Shown here: positions 26,426 through 36,147 of the stretch, piece by piece
Layout: the number at the start of each line of letters is the position of its first letter
Position numbering within the stretch: the first letter of the stretch is position 1
Made by a program: the position numbers and the translations under genes
NCBI GenBank assembly: GCA_002071485.1
Contig: MWFF01000121.1
Span: forward strand, 1-51,417
Source: Verrucomicrobia bacterium ADurb.Bin006
Lineage (GTDB): Bacteria; Verrucomicrobiota; Verrucomicrobiia; Limisphaerales; J093
Direction: 5' to 3'
Length of the DNA: 51,417 nucleotides
Notes under the pieces: generated by a model
Databases searched by the model: none
Told to the model about the DNA's origin: nothing
What the model saw: the letters and a program-made list of their open reading frames with translations, nothing else

Positions 26426-26752
26426 TCAGGGAGGGGCCGTAATGCGGACGCGGTAATAGTGTTGGACAGCCTCTTCCACCGGGCGTCAGTCTGTGAATCG
26501 CACTCTGGTCTCGCCGACGGGCTCGCCAACAAGCACCGGCGCAGAGGCAGGCGACCAGGCCGTGAACGGCGTGGGACCGGTCGCACGTTCCAGAGTGTAT
26601 TGCAGCGCTTCGCTGACGTTCATTTCGAGGGTGGCGGTGCCCTCATGGAGGGTGACGAATTCGAGGCGCGCCTGGGAATGGTGGTCGTTGATCCGCACTG
26701 AGATTTGGCTTGCCCGGATCGGACCTCGGGCTATAGCGCCTGTCAGCGGAAG
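26426..26752 (-). pseudogene. C-terminal 'YRVR' tail of a lost exported protein, with in-frame TGA
   Basis: One minus-strand frame reads SVRINDHHSQARLEFVTLHE, then SEALQYTLERATGPTPFTAW, SPASAPVLVGEPVGETRVRF and TD. It hits a TGA at about 26486, and continues in the same frame as RPVEEAVQHYYRVRITAPP before a second TGA at 26426. The ending is the '(F/Y)YRVR' tail typical of large exported Verrucomicrobiota proteins. No N-terminal part exists upstream, since a stop lies near 26755. It is best read as a gene tail left after a deletion, with a nonsense mutation. Recoding of the TGA is very unlikely because the gene is already headless. Confidence 0.6.
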
Positions 26753-26789
26753 CCGAGATTATCATGAAGACCCCGCGTTCTATTGTGTC

Positions 26790-26875
26790 GGCGGTGATCC
26801 GACCGAGGAACGACGCAGATGGCCCGGTGCCGCCCCGCTCCGAAGGGCTGGGGGGCTTTCACGGTGATTTCATTT
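26790..26875 (+). repeat. Partial copy of the interior of the 9430 element
   Basis: The run CCGACCGAGGAACGACGCAG, then ATGGCCCGGTGCCGCCCCGC and GAAGGGCTGGGGGGCTTT, matches the reverse complement of about 9535-9610 at roughly 90 percent. The inverted-repeat ends are not present here. The stretch from 26876 to 27224 holds no recognisable gene and should contain the GH78 promoter. Confidence 0.6.
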
Positions 26876-27224
26876 AAATTCCTGAACATCCTTGTCTCTT
26901 CATGTCGCTCGCCACAGATCGATGGAGTGTGCGATGAAGTCCAAACCGAGAAATGTCCAAACTTCAGGGCCGCGTGCCTCCGTGCGGCGCAAGGATGGAC
27001 ATCGGAGCGGGCGTCGGGTCAAGCCGGCCTGAAGGTGGCACACCGAACGGCGCGCCGAAACGTCGGTCGTGATCGGAGGTTCCAGCTTCAGCCGGTTCTC
27101 GCCGAGGGCCCAGGCCAAAATGGGACTGCTGATCTCAGCCCTCACCAGGGACCGCGGGTTTGTTTCCCCTTGAAATGGGGCTCTTGGGGTGGGCATGCTG
27201 TGAGCACGCAAAGCACAATATCCT

Positions 27225-30200
27225 ATGGACTCTCTTCCCTGCAATCACTGGACAAGACTCGCTGTCACGCTCGGGGCTGTTTTGGCCGCTTCGGTCTTCG
27301 GAGCCCGTTCGGCGCCACTGGCCACCGATCTGAGGTGCGAGTATCACCGGAACCCCGTGGCGATCGATGTCCCGCAACCGCGACTGAGTTGGGTGGTCCA
27401 GTCGGGGAGAGACGACCGTGGCGTTGCGCAATCGGCCTACCAGGTCCTGGTCGCAAGCGATGCGGTCCTGCTTGCCAGAGACGAAGCGGACTTGTGGGAC
27501 AGCGGGAAGGTCAGTTCCGATCGACAGGCTCACGTTGTGTACGAGGGCAAACCGCTCGAATCCGGCCAGGCGTGTTATTGGAAAGTGCGGATCTGGGATC
27601 AGGAAGGGCGGGTGTCGGTCGACAGCCAGCCGGCATGGTGGGGGATGGGGATGTTGAAGGCGTCGGATTGGAAGGCGCGTTGGATAGGGTACGAGGCGCC
27701 GCCGGAGGCGGGCGACGCGGCGAGCACAGCCATGAAGGGGCTGCTGCGGGTGGATGGGCAAAGCTGGGTATGGGGCAGCGGCGCGCGCGCTGGCAACCAA
27801 CCGGCCGGCAAGATGCATTTCCGCAAGGTTATCCAGCTTCCCGCGGACCGAGCGGTGAAGGAGGCCTTCTTTCTGCTTACGGCTGACGATGGTTTTCAAC
27901 TGTTCATCAATGGCCACCCATCGGGGCAGGGGGCGACGTGGAAGACGCTTGTTCGGGTCGAGGTCACTGGGCGTCTTCAGCCGGGGGCCAACGCGCTGGG
28001 AATCCAGGCCGCCAATGGCGGCGAGAATCCCACACCCGCGGGTGTCATCGGGCGCCTGGTTGTGGCATTCGCGGATGGTGAACCGATGATCGTGCCTGTC
28101 GACACTTCCTGGCAGACGGCTTCTGACGCTCCCGAGCGCTGGAGTTGGCCGGACTTCGATGCCGGTGGCTGGAAACCGGCGAGCGTGGTGGCGGAGTTTG
28201 GCGATCAACCCTGGGGCAAGATCGCGCTGGACGAGGTTCGAATGGAACCGGCACCGTTCTTTCGGAAGGCGTTTCAAGTGCGCAAGCCGGTGCGGCGTGC
28301 GACGCTTTACGCATCGGCATTGGGCGTTTACGAACTGCGGCTCAACGGGCGGGCGGTCGATACGGATGCGCTGTCGCCAGGATGGACGGACTATTCGAAG
28401 CGCGTGCGCTATTTCGGGTACGATGTGACCGGGCTTGTCCGCGAGGGTGAGAACGTCATTGGCGCCATGCTGGGCGATGGCTGGTATGCGGGCTACCTGG
28501 CCTTCTCGGGCAAGCGGCATTATTACGGCGACAAGACGCGCCTGATTGTGCAGATGCAGATCGAGTATGCCGACGGTTCCAAGGAGTTGTTGGGAACTGA
28601 CGAGACGTGGAGAGCGACCACGGGCCCCATTCGCGAGAACGATCTGTTGATGGGATCCGTCTACGATGCGCGCCGCGAGATGCCCGGTTGGGATGCGCCC
28701 GGCTACGCCGACGCGACCTGGCAGGGGGTGATTGTGGATGCCGGTGTGCGGGCCAATCTCGAGGCGCATCCGGGCACGCCGATACGGCGCATGGAGGAAG
28801 TACCCGCCCGCAAGATGACCGAACCCAAGCCGGGCGTGTACGTGTTCGATCTTGGCCAGAACATGGTGGGTTGGGTGCGTCTGCGGGCCAAAGGGGACGC
28901 CGGCCAAAAAGTGGTCGTCCGGCACGCCGAGATGTTGAATCCGGACGGCACGCTCTACACGGTGAACCTGCGGGCCGCGAAGGCGACCGACACCTATTAT
29001 CTCGAAGACGGGGACGCGCGTTTCTATGAGCCGCCGTTCACTTTTCACGGGTTTCAATACGTCGAGGTGACGGGCTTGAACTACCGGCCCGAGGCGGGCG
29101 ATGTGACGGGCGTGGTGGTGTATTCGGATCTTCCGCTGGCTGGGACATTCGAGTGTTCGGAACCGCTGGTGAACAAGCTCGTGCTCAACTCGATTTGGGG
29201 GCAGAAGGGGAATTTCCTCGATGTGCCCACCGACTGTCCGCAGCGCGATGAGCGGGCCGGGTGGACGGGAGACGCCCAAGTGTTCATGAAGACCGCTTGT
29301 TTCAACCTGGACGCGCCGGGTTTCTACACCAAGTGGCTCGTCGACCTGTGCCAGGATGCGCAGCGGGCCGATGGCGCCTTTGGCGATGTCGCTCCGCACG
29401 TCAACATCGTCGGCTACGGCAACACCGGCTGGTCCGATGCCGGCCCGGTCTGCGTCTGGCGCATGTACGAGATGTACGGAGACACGCGCGTTCTGGGCGA
29501 GCACTACCCGGCACTGGTGCGCCACATGGATTACCTCGCCCGAACGAGTCAGGACCTGGTGCGCGGCACGGGCGCTTACGGCGATTGGCTGCGGTTGACC
29601 GGGCCCCAGCATTCGGAGGTGATTGGCACGGCTTATCACTATTACGCCGCGCATCTGATGATCGGCATTGCCGATGTCCTGGGCAAGGCGGACGATGCGG
29701 CGCGTTTCCGGAAACTCGCGGAGGACATTCGGGGCGTGTTCGCGACGCGGTTCATCAAACCCGACGGCCGGATTCTCGATGCGAAGAACGAGACCGGGCA
29801 GACTTTCTATGCCTTGGCGTTCGGTTTGAATCTTGTGCCCACGAATCTGAAGGCCGAGGTTGCCGCGCAGTTCGTGGCGTCGATTCGGAAAGAGGACGAC
29901 CACCTGGCGACCGGTTTTCTGGGGACACCGTTTGTGCTGGGCGCGTTGCAGAAGGCCGGGCGCCCGGAACTGGCCTACAAGTTGGTGCTCAACAAGACCT
30001 ACCCGTCATGGCTGCAGCAGGTGATCTGGGGCTCGACTACGATGTGGGAGCGGTGGGATGGGTGGCGTCCGGACAAGGGCTTTCAGGATCCGGGCATGAA
30101 CTCGTTCAACCACTACTGGCTGGGGTGTGTGAGCGAATGGCTCTTCACCCAGGCCGCCGGCATCGATACCGATGGTCCGGCGTTTCGGAGGGTTGTTATT

Positions 30201-30494
30201 CGACCCGAGATCGTGCCAGGGGAGGGTGGCCTCACCTGGGTGAGGGCCATCTACCACTCGATCAGCGGCGAAGTTCGGAGCGCCTGGAAACTGAGCGACG
30301 GACGGTTTGATCTCGAGATTACTGTGCCCGGGAACTGTCGCGCCACGGTGTACGTTCCGGCGCAAGGAGTCGAGGCCGTGACGGAAGGCGGACGACCCGC
30401 CGCCGAGGCGCACGGTGTGAAGTACCTCCGTCAGGAAGCGGGCAAGGCAGTCTTCGAGGTTGGCTCGGGTTGCTACGCGTTTCAGAGCCGTTAG
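27225..30494 (+). CDS. Exported GH78 alpha-L-rhamnosidase
   Basis: A 1089-residue protein with a signal peptide (TRLAVTLGAVLAASVFGARS) then TDLRCEYHRNPVAIDVPQPR and LSWVVQSG, the usual rhamnosidase opening. Beta-sandwich modules follow to about residue 600, including one near 180-310 that resembles an inserted carbohydrate-binding module (FHFRKVI-like). The (alpha/alpha)6 catalytic domain contains the acid motif VPTDCPQRDERAGWTGDAQV near residue 670, GDVAPHVNIVGYGNTGWSDA, and the later WGSTTMWERWDGW with a second glutamate. It should release L-rhamnose from plant or microbial glycans outside the cytoplasm. It is followed by a convergent isomerase-like gene 10 bp away, which fits deoxyhexose use. 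Confidence 0.93.
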   Translation: MDSLPCNHWTRLAVTLGAVLAASVFGARSAPLATDLRCEYHRNPVAIDVPQPRLSWVVQSGRDDRGVAQSAYQVLVASDAVLLARDEADLWDSGKVSSDRQAHVVYEGKPLESGQACYWKVRIWDQEGRVSVDSQPAWWGMGMLKASDWKARWIGYEAPPEAGDAASTAMKGLLRVDGQSWVWGSGARAGNQPAGKMHFRKVIQLPADRAVKEAFFLLTADDGFQLFINGHPSGQGATWKTLVRVEVTGRLQPGANALGIQAANGGENPTPAGVIGRLVVAFADGEPMIVPVDTSWQTASDAPERWSWPDFDAGGWKPASVVAEFGDQPWGKIALDEVRMEPAPFFRKAFQVRKPVRRATLYASALGVYELRLNGRAVDTDALSPGWTDYSKRVRYFGYDVTGLVREGENVIGAMLGDGWYAGYLAFSGKRHYYGDKTRLIVQMQIEYADGSKELLGTDETWRATTGPIRENDLLMGSVYDARREMPGWDAPGYADATWQGVIVDAGVRANLEAHPGTPIRRMEEVPARKMTEPKPGVYVFDLGQNMVGWVRLRAKGDAGQKVVVRHAEMLNPDGTLYTVNLRAAKATDTYYLEDGDARFYEPPFTFHGFQYVEVTGLNYRPEAGDVTGVVVYSDLPLAGTFECSEPLVNKLVLNSIWGQKGNFLDVPTDCPQRDERAGWTGDAQVFMKTACFNLDAPGFYTKWLVDLCQDAQRADGAFGDVAPHVNIVGYGNTGWSDAGPVCVWRMYEMYGDTRVLGEHYPALVRHMDYLARTSQDLVRGTGAYGDWLRLTGPQHSEVIGTAYHYYAAHLMIGIADVLGKADDAARFRKLAEDIRGVFATRFIKPDGRILDAKNETGQTFYALAFGLNLVPTNLKAEVAAQFVASIRKEDDHLATGFLGTPFVLGALQKAGRPELAYKLVLNKTYPSWLQQVIWGSTTMWERWDGWRPDKGFQDPGMNSFNHYWLGCVSEWLFTQAAGIDTDGPAFRRVVIRPEIVPGEGGLTWVRAIYHSISGEVRSAWKLSDGRFDLEITVPGNCRATVYVPAQGVEAVTEGGRPAAEAHGVKYLRQEAGKAVFEVGSGCYAFQSR

Positions 30495-30504
30495 CGCGCC
30501 TTCT

Positions 30505-32136
30505 TCAGGCGAGGGCCACAGCGCCGCAGAGGTGGACCTGGAGGCCCAATTCGGCCAGGGCCGCCGCTTTGATCCGGCAGGCGCGATGGGCCTGCTTGAT
30601 GTTGGGCGCGTACACGACCTGGATGTGATTGGACTTGTGGCGCGCCATCATCTGATCGCGGCTGATGCCGTGCAGCACCGCGTGCATGATCGGCCACTCC
30701 GGGTTGGTCAGGCGCCAGCGTCGTTCGGTTTCCCTTGCGGGCAAGGCGACGGACTCGGCAATGCCGAGATCGGCGTGGAGTTTGCCGTCCATGATGAACA
30801 CGCGGCTCCAGACCACCCAGCCCGGTTTCGACACGCCTTTGACCGTCCCGCCGCCGAGACGGAAGAACATGGGAGGCTGGCGCTCGCTTCGGGCCCCCTT
30901 CCATCCGTCGGCGAAGTGCGCCGGTGGAACAGCTCCGGAGATCAGGAAGACCCAGACATAGTCATTGATGCCGTTGCCGCGGTAGTGTGCTCCCCAGCGG
31001 ACGTCGTGCAGGGTGTTTTCCGGCGCAAAGCCCAGTTCCCGCCAGAGCCGATAGGTGACCAGGCCATCGAGGCCGGCGCATTCGTCGACTTCGTTGAAGT
31101 GCGGCACGGCTTCGCCCTCGAAGAGCACGCGGCCTGTGCGCGGGCAGCGCACCGGGGGACGGCTGACGTTGTTGAGCAATCCCTCGACGAGGTCGCTGGC
31201 GGGCGCGAGGTCCTTGAGGCCCTGTTGGTATTGAATGCCGATGGCGGCGCAGCCGTATTCGGCCGCGAGACGCACGGCGGCCACGTACATCTTGCATTGA
31301 AGCAGAGTCTGGGCCTCCGTCAGTTCGGTGGCTTCATCCCTGCCCCACGCGAACTGCATGCCTTTCTTCAGCAGCCAATCGAGCACGCCGCGCGCCTCGG
31401 TGTCCGGGACCTGTTGCATGGCGGCGTAGAGAGCGGACTGACTGAGCCGTTCCTTGAACAACCCGGTCGGGTTGAGCAGTTCGTCCGGGATGATGGCGTT
31501 GTGCATGCCCATGCAGCCTTCGTCGAAGACGCCAAGAATCGCCTTGTCTGACCTCAAGCGGCGGGCAAAGGCGCGTCCGACTCGCTCGTCGGCCACAGGC
31601 AGCTTGAGCAAGGTCAGGTCGCGCACATGGCTCTGGTCGTGGGTGACGACCCCTTCGCTCAGCCACTGGCGCAGGCCGTTCCGAAAGAAAGGATCGGTGA
31701 ATTTCTCGCTCCAGATCGTGCTGTAGCGGATGCCCATTTTAGTCAGCGAAGCGTTGAGATTGAGGAGGCCGACCAGGCCGGGGAAAGTGCCGCTCCAATT
31801 GGCGACGGTGAGAATTGGAGCGCGGTGCGTGAGAAGCCCCGGGAGCACATGCTGGCTGTACTGCCAGACGCTTTCGGCGACGACCAACGGCATGTCAGGG
31901 TCGATCCCGCGAAAGACCTCGATCCCCATTTTCTGGGAGTCGATGAAACCGTGCTTCTTGACCGAGTCGTACGGGTGGGCGCGGGCGACCCGCCATCCCT
32001 CGGCCCGGATGGCGGCGGTCAATGTGGCTTCCATCTTGGCCTGCTCGGCCCAGCAGGTTTGGTTGGCTGAGAGGCGGAGGTCGCCGTTGGCAATCAGTGA
32101 AATGCGACGGGCTGCGGCAGAAGGTCCTTTTTTCAT
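30505..32136 (-). CDS. L-fucose isomerase-like protein
   Basis: A 543-residue protein, near the size of L-fucose isomerase (about 590). The middle motif FDEGCMGMHNAIIPDELLNP recalls the fucose/arabinose isomerase family region, and ESVWQYSQHVLPGLLTHRAP, TVANWSGTFPGLVGLLNLNA and GCAAIGIQYQQGLKDLAPAS fit the N-domain and substrate-binding parts. The C-domain has FFRLGGGTVKGVSKPGWVVW. It likely interconverts an aldose and a ketose, possibly L-rhamnose or L-fucose released by the neighbouring GH78 enzyme. No signal peptide, so cytoplasmic. I am sure of the broad family but not of the substrate. Confidence 0.75.
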   Translation of the reverse strand: MKKGPSAAARRISLIANGDLRLSANQTCWAEQAKMEATLTAAIRAEGWRVARAHPYDSVKKHGFIDSQKMGIEVFRGIDPDMPLVVAESVWQYSQHVLPGLLTHRAPILTVANWSGTFPGLVGLLNLNASLTKMGIRYSTIWSEKFTDPFFRNGLRQWLSEGVVTHDQSHVRDLTLLKLPVADERVGRAFARRLRSDKAILGVFDEGCMGMHNAIIPDELLNPTGLFKERLSQSALYAAMQQVPDTEARGVLDWLLKKGMQFAWGRDEATELTEAQTLLQCKMYVAAVRLAAEYGCAAIGIQYQQGLKDLAPASDLVEGLLNNVSRPPVRCPRTGRVLFEGEAVPHFNEVDECAGLDGLVTYRLWRELGFAPENTLHDVRWGAHYRGNGINDYVWVFLISGAVPPAHFADGWKGARSERQPPMFFRLGGGTVKGVSKPGWVVWSRVFIMDGKLHADLGIAESVALPARETERRWRLTNPEWPIMHAVLHGISRDQMMARHKSNHIQVVYAPNIKQAHRACRIKAAALAELGLQVHLCGAVALA

Positions 32137-32587
32137 ACAAGAATGATGGCAAGAGGCTAATCCGGAAGGCCGCCCGACTCAAAGCGAAAAGTGAGTGCCG
32201 TGGGAGGTCGCTGGCATCCTCCGCCTGCGCGACCCCGATTTGCTGGCATCCGCCCGCCTTTGGAAATACGTGATCGAGCATCTGCATGCCGGCATTCGCG
32301 TCCTATGGGAGGAGGCCCGGGAGCGATGCAACGGCAAGAGGAAGCAAGACGCACTTTGGGATCATCGAATTGGTTTTCATGTTCAACTGTCTTCTGCTGA
32401 ATCAACCGCCCAGTGAACGTTCACCGTTTTCACAAGGCCGATCCGGCGGTTGCCTGAGCGGCCCTTGATTGACCACTCTCATCAACAGCAACCCTTCCGG
32501 AACTTAAAATAAAATGACCGTGTGCAGGCCGATGGTTGCTTGAAAACGCGATTGCCTTTTAGCGTGACTTGGGTTCACGCTGCAGCA
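32137..32587. other. Intergenic stretch with one unrecognised short ORF
   Basis: A 73-codon plus-strand frame at 32195-32416 contains ARLWKYVIEHLHAGIRVLWE and EARERCNGKRKQ, which looks helical and possibly like a decayed protein, but I recognise no family. The remainder is probably promoter sequence for the isomerase-like gene (minus) and the TIM-barrel gene (plus). Confidence 0.3.
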
Positions 32588-33565
32588 ATGAACCACTCCG
32601 TGCTGATCAATCGACGAACCTTCATCGAGCACGCCACGATCCTCGCCGCCGGTTCCGTTGTGCCACTCGCGTCTGGCGAATCCGCCTCGGGCGGCTGGCA
32701 GATCGGCTGCTACACGCGGCCTTGGGATCATTACGATTACCGGGTCGCGCTCGATGCGATTGCCGAGGCGGGTTTCAAGTACGCGGGCATCATGACGGCC
32801 AAAGGCAGGTCGTGGGTCATGATCAACCCGGAGACAACGTCGGAGGAGGCCGCTCGAATTGGCTGGGAGGTGGCACAGCGCGGTCTCAAGACCGCCTCGG
32901 TGTACGGCGATTTCCAGCTCGGGTCCTCGCACGCGGCGAGCGTCCAGGCGCTTCAACGCCTGATCGATCATTGCGTCACGTGCGATTCGGGCGACCTCTT
33001 GTTGGGAGGCACGTCCGAGCAACAGCAGTACGAGCCTTACTACAAGGCGATTGCCGACTGCTGCGACTATGCCGCCGAGCGAAAAGTGCGGATGACGATC
33101 AAGCCCCATGGAGGTCAGAACGCAACCGGGCGCCAGTGCCGCCAGGCCATCAAGAAGGTGGGGCACCGCAGCTTCCGGCTCTGGTATGATCCGGGCAACA
33201 TCCTCTATTACTCGGATGGCGCTCTCGATCCGGTGAAGGAGGCCGGTTTTGTCGACGGCCTGGTTGTCGGCATGAGCGTCAAAGATTTTCGGCCTCCCAA
33301 GGAGGTGATGGTCACGCCCGGGAGCGGCGTGGTCGATTTTCCGAAAGTGCTGGGGCGACTTCGCAAGGGCGGGTTCAAGCAGGGACCGCTTGTGATCGAG
33401 TGTCTGGCCGCGGGTGATGTGGCCACCGTGACCGCCGAGGCGAGGCGGGCGCGTCTCTACCTCGAGCAGTTGGTGGAGCAGGCGGCGCTCGAGGCTACTC
33501 GGGAGGCGCGACCTGCATTGGGCACCCCTGCCGGGCGGCTGCGCGCGGGGCCGCGGCTTTTTTGA
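32588..33565 (+). CDS. Tat-exported sugar phosphate isomerase/epimerase (AP2Ec TIM barrel)
   Basis: A 325-residue protein. The leader INRRTFIEHATILAAGSVVP has a twin-arginine pattern. The barrel starts IGCYTRPWDHYDYRVALDAI, then AGFKYAGIMTAKGRS. Metal-ligand-like positions lie in MTIKPHGGQNATGRQ, FRLWYDPGNILYYSDG, and GPLVIECLAAGD. Family members epimerise or isomerise keto-sugars; in Bacteroidota such a protein works with DUF1080 and Gfo/Idh/MocA proteins, all found in this region. The ATG at 32588 is chosen because it starts the Tat leader. DUF5009 follows 12 bp downstream. Confidence 0.85.
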   Translation: MNHSVLINRRTFIEHATILAAGSVVPLASGESASGGWQIGCYTRPWDHYDYRVALDAIAEAGFKYAGIMTAKGRSWVMINPETTSEEAARIGWEVAQRGLKTASVYGDFQLGSSHAASVQALQRLIDHCVTCDSGDLLLGGTSEQQQYEPYYKAIADCCDYAAERKVRMTIKPHGGQNATGRQCRQAIKKVGHRSFRLWYDPGNILYYSDGALDPVKEAGFVDGLVVGMSVKDFRPPKEVMVTPGSGVVDFPKVLGRLRKGGFKQGPLVIECLAAGDVATVTAEARRARLYLEQLVEQAALEATREARPALGTPAGRLRAGPRLF

Positions 33566-33577
33566 AGACGACTGCTT

Positions 33578-34771
33578 ATGACATCCACGATTGCCGCGAC
33601 GCCATCCCCCCGGCTGACGTCGCTCGATGCCTACCGGGGTTTCGTGATGTTCCTGATGATGGCCGAGGTGCTGCGCCTCTGCCGGGTCGCGCAGGCGATT
33701 CCGGACAGCCTGTTCTGGGGTTTCCTCTGCCATCACCAGTCGCACGTCGCATGGATTGGCTGCTCGTTGCACGATCTGATTCAGCCCTCCTTCTCGTTCA
33801 TGGTCGGGGTGGCACTGCCATTCTCGATTGCCAGCCGAATGGCGCGGGGCGAATCCCGCGGGCGGATGTATGGCCACGCCCTGTGGCGCGCGTTTGTGCT
33901 GATTCTGCTCGGCGTGTTTCTGCGATCGACGTCGAGCGGCCGGACCAACTGGACCTTCGAAGACACGCTCACACAGATTGGCCTGGGTTACTTTGCGCTC
34001 TTTGTCCTGGGGTTCCGTCCGGTTCGCGACCAGTGGGTGGGGCTGGGGATCGTGCTGATCGGCTATTGGGCGGCGTTTGCCCTCTATCCGCTGCCGCCCG
34101 CCGACTTCGATTACGCGCGGGTTGGTGTCTCCAAGGATTGGCCGCACCTGATGAGTGGCTTTGCCGCCCACTGGAACAAGAACAGCAATCTGGCCTGGGC
34201 GTTCGACGCCTGGTTCCTCAACCTCTTTCCGCGCGAGCACCCATTCACCCACAACGGCGGCGGCTACGCCACACTCAGCTTCATCCCGACTTTGGGCACG
34301 ATGATCCTCGGACTGATCGCCGGGGGCGTGGTGCGCAGCGCGCGGACCTCATGGCAGAAGGTGCGGTGGCTGGCGATTGCGGGCGCGGTTGGGCTGGGGG
34401 CGGGCTGGCTGCTTGGGGCGATCGGGATTTGTCCCGTGGTGAAACGCATCTGGACGCCCAGTTGGACGGTCTACAGTGGCGGTTGGTGTTTGCTGCAGCT
34501 GGCGGCTTTCTACCTGGTGATTGATCTGTGGCAGCGCAAGGCCTGGGCGTTCCCGCTTGTGGTGATCGGCATGAACTCCATCGCCGCCTATTGCATGGCC
34601 CATCTGTTCGACCATTTCATTGCGCAGAACCTCAAGACCCATATGGGTCAGGACGCCTTCAAACTTCTCGGCGCGTCCTACGAACCTTTGCTGCACGGCG
34701 CGGCCACCCTGCTGATGTTGTGGTTGATCCTCTACTGGATGTACCGCCGGAGGCTGTTCCTGAGGATTTGA
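33578..34771 (+). CDS. DUF5009 / HGSNAT-like acyltransferase membrane protein
   Basis: A 397-residue protein with about ten membrane helices. The N-terminal signature [20 protein letters not shown] and the later [20 protein letters not shown] followed by [14 protein letters not shown] are typical of DUF5009, related to heparan-alpha-glucosaminide acetyltransferase. Other segments are [20 protein letters not shown] and [20 protein letters not shown]. In the eukaryotic relative, acetyl groups cross the membrane to a sugar amine. The bacterial substrate is not known. It is in an apparent operon with the isomerase/epimerase gene, and its stop codon runs straight into a hairpin repeat. Confidence 0.88.
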   Translation: MTSTIAATPSPRLTSLDAYRGFVMFLMMAEVLRLCRVAQAIPDSLFWGFLCHHQSHVAWIGCSLHDLIQPSFSFMVGVALPFSIASRMARGESRGRMYGHALWRAFVLILLGVFLRSTSSGRTNWTFEDTLTQIGLGYFALFVLGFRPVRDQWVGLGIVLIGYWAAFALYPLPPADFDYARVGVSKDWPHLMSGFAAHWNKNSNLAWAFDAWFLNLFPREHPFTHNGGGYATLSFIPTLGTMILGLIAGGVVRSARTSWQKVRWLAIAGAVGLGAGWLLGAIGICPVVKRIWTPSWTVYSGGWCLLQLAAFYLVIDLWQRKAWAFPLVVIGMNSIAAYCMAHLFDHFIAQNLKTHMGQDAFKLLGASYEPLLHGAATLLMLWLILYWMYRRRLFLRI

Positions 34772-34850
34772 CCCGCATGTTTTACACCCGGTCGGCGCAC
34801 ATGGCGATCGGACTTCGCAAGAGGACTGTCATGCGGGTTTGAAAAGCATG
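34771..34850 (+). repeat. Hairpin-ended repeat, family 3, copy 2
   Basis: Begins in the DUF5009 stop codon as ACCCGCATGTTT and ends CATGCGGGTTTGAAAAGCA, with ACCCGCATG/CATGCGGGT as perfect inverted ends. The conserved core is CGATCGGACTTCGCAAGAGG. The right end supplies the ATG (34848) of the next gene. The repeat fills the whole 76-bp gap between two genes. Confidence 0.75.
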
Positions 34851-36107
34851 ACCTCGCGCGAACGCATCCGAGCTGCCATTCATCACGAACCGACCGATCG
34901 TGTCCCGATTGATGTGGGCGGGACGCGCCAGAGCGGGATTGCCGCAGTCGCATATGGCCGGCTGAAACGCCATATCGAGATCGAGCCGGACAGTCCGGTC
35001 CGCGTCTTCGACTTGTTCCAGATGCTGGCCGAGATCGAACCGGCGGTGGGAGACCGGCTCGGCAACGACTGCGTGGGATTGCATCGGCGCTCGGTGGCGT
35101 TCGGCATCCCCAATGAAGACTGGAAGCGATTCACGTTTCCGGACGGATTCGAGGCTGAAGTCCCCGGCGGGTTCAATCCGCGATGCGGGCCCGATGGGGA
35201 GCTGACGATTTGGAGAGAGGGCGTTGCCGCAGGGAAGATGCCGGCCGATGGATTCTACTTCGATCGGCTCGAAAAGAACCCCGGCGCGTTGCATCCGGAT
35301 CTCGATGCCTGGGAGGCGCCGCGTCTGACGGCTCACGAGTTGGCGCACGCGGCGCGCGAGGCTGCGCGCCTCGAGTCAACGACCGACAAGGCCATCATCG
35401 CGGCCCTGGGACCGCCGTACGAATTGTTCCATGGACTCGGGCAGGGCGGATTCGACACATGGATGATCACGTTTGCCAGCGAGCCCGGCTACGTTCGGGG
35501 GCTGTACCGCAAACTGACGGACGCATGGATCGAGAATCTCGAGTCGTTCCACGGCGCCGTCGGCGACCGGATTCAGGTCCTTCAGGTGTGCGACGATTTC
35601 GGGACGCAGCGGGCTCCCTTCCTCTCTCTGCGCGCGTTTCGCGAGCTGGTGATGCCGGCCTATCGTCGAGGGCTGGACTGGATTCATCAGCGCACTCCCT
35701 GGAAGGTCATGTTGCACTCCGACGGCGCCTTGGGTCCGCTGTTGCCTTCCATAGTGGAGATGGGCGTCGATATTCTGAATCCGGTTCAGACCAGCGCGGT
35801 GGGGATGGAACCGGCCCGGTTGGTGCATGACTATGGAGATCGGCTGGTGTTTTGGGGCGGAAGCTGTGATCCGCAGGGCACCCTGACGTCCGGTTCGCCT
35901 GTGCACGTTGCTGCGGAAGCGCGCGCGAACCTCGAGCATTTTACAAGGTGCCCCGGTTACGTTTTTGCTTCGATTCACAATATCCAGGCCAATGTCCCGC
36001 CGGAGAACATCGTGGCGCTGTTCGAGACGGCGATGCGCTTTCATCGGGCTCGACGCGCTCCGGATGAAGGTTCATTCTCGCGCGGACGTCAAAGGCGAGA
36101 GCATTGA
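34848..36107 (+). CDS. UroD-like (uroporphyrinogen decarboxylase-family) protein
   Basis: A 419-residue protein starting MTSRERIRAAIHHEPTDRVP, followed by IDVGGTRQSGIAAVAYGRLK. Later motifs include HGLGQGGFDTWMITFASEPG, VLQVCDDFGTQRAPFLSLRA, WKVMLHSDGALGPLLPSIVE and MGVDILNPVQTSAVGMEPAR. It is a second UroD-like paralog in the window, longer than the one at 12709. As for that one, a role in haem synthesis is unlikely and a methyl-transfer or decarboxylation role is only a guess. The last 30 residues are basic and not conserved-looking. A TTG at 34839 is an alternative start. The start codon lies in the end of a repeat. Confidence 0.85.
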   Translation: MTSRERIRAAIHHEPTDRVPIDVGGTRQSGIAAVAYGRLKRHIEIEPDSPVRVFDLFQMLAEIEPAVGDRLGNDCVGLHRRSVAFGIPNEDWKRFTFPDGFEAEVPGGFNPRCGPDGELTIWREGVAAGKMPADGFYFDRLEKNPGALHPDLDAWEAPRLTAHELAHAAREAARLESTTDKAIIAALGPPYELFHGLGQGGFDTWMITFASEPGYVRGLYRKLTDAWIENLESFHGAVGDRIQVLQVCDDFGTQRAPFLSLRAFRELVMPAYRRGLDWIHQRTPWKVMLHSDGALGPLLPSIVEMGVDILNPVQTSAVGMEPARLVHDYGDRLVFWGGSCDPQGTLTSGSPVHVAAEARANLEHFTRCPGYVFASIHNIQANVPPENIVALFETAMRFHRARRAPDEGSFSRGRQRREH

Positions 36108-36147
36108 TGCCGAGCGTCCCTGGGGCGCTGTCGCCAGACAATCGAAT

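Noticed and set aside
26426..26500. Selenocysteine or other TGA recoding
   Set aside because: The frame has no start or N-terminal part and no hairpin positioned as a SECIS, so it is read as a decayed gene.
27135..29903. A 922-codon open frame on the minus strand across the GH78 gene
   Set aside because: It lies wholly opposite a well-conserved rhamnosidase, has His/Arg-rich composition and no recognisable domain; it is a by-product of high GC and codon bias.
32504..34252. A 582-codon minus-strand frame opposite the isomerase/epimerase and DUF5009 genes
   Set aside because: Same reason: shadow of two well-supported genes, with no family signature.
34771..34850. Integron attC site
   Set aside because: It has inverted ends, but no GTTRRRY core, no integrase nearby, and no series of cassettes.
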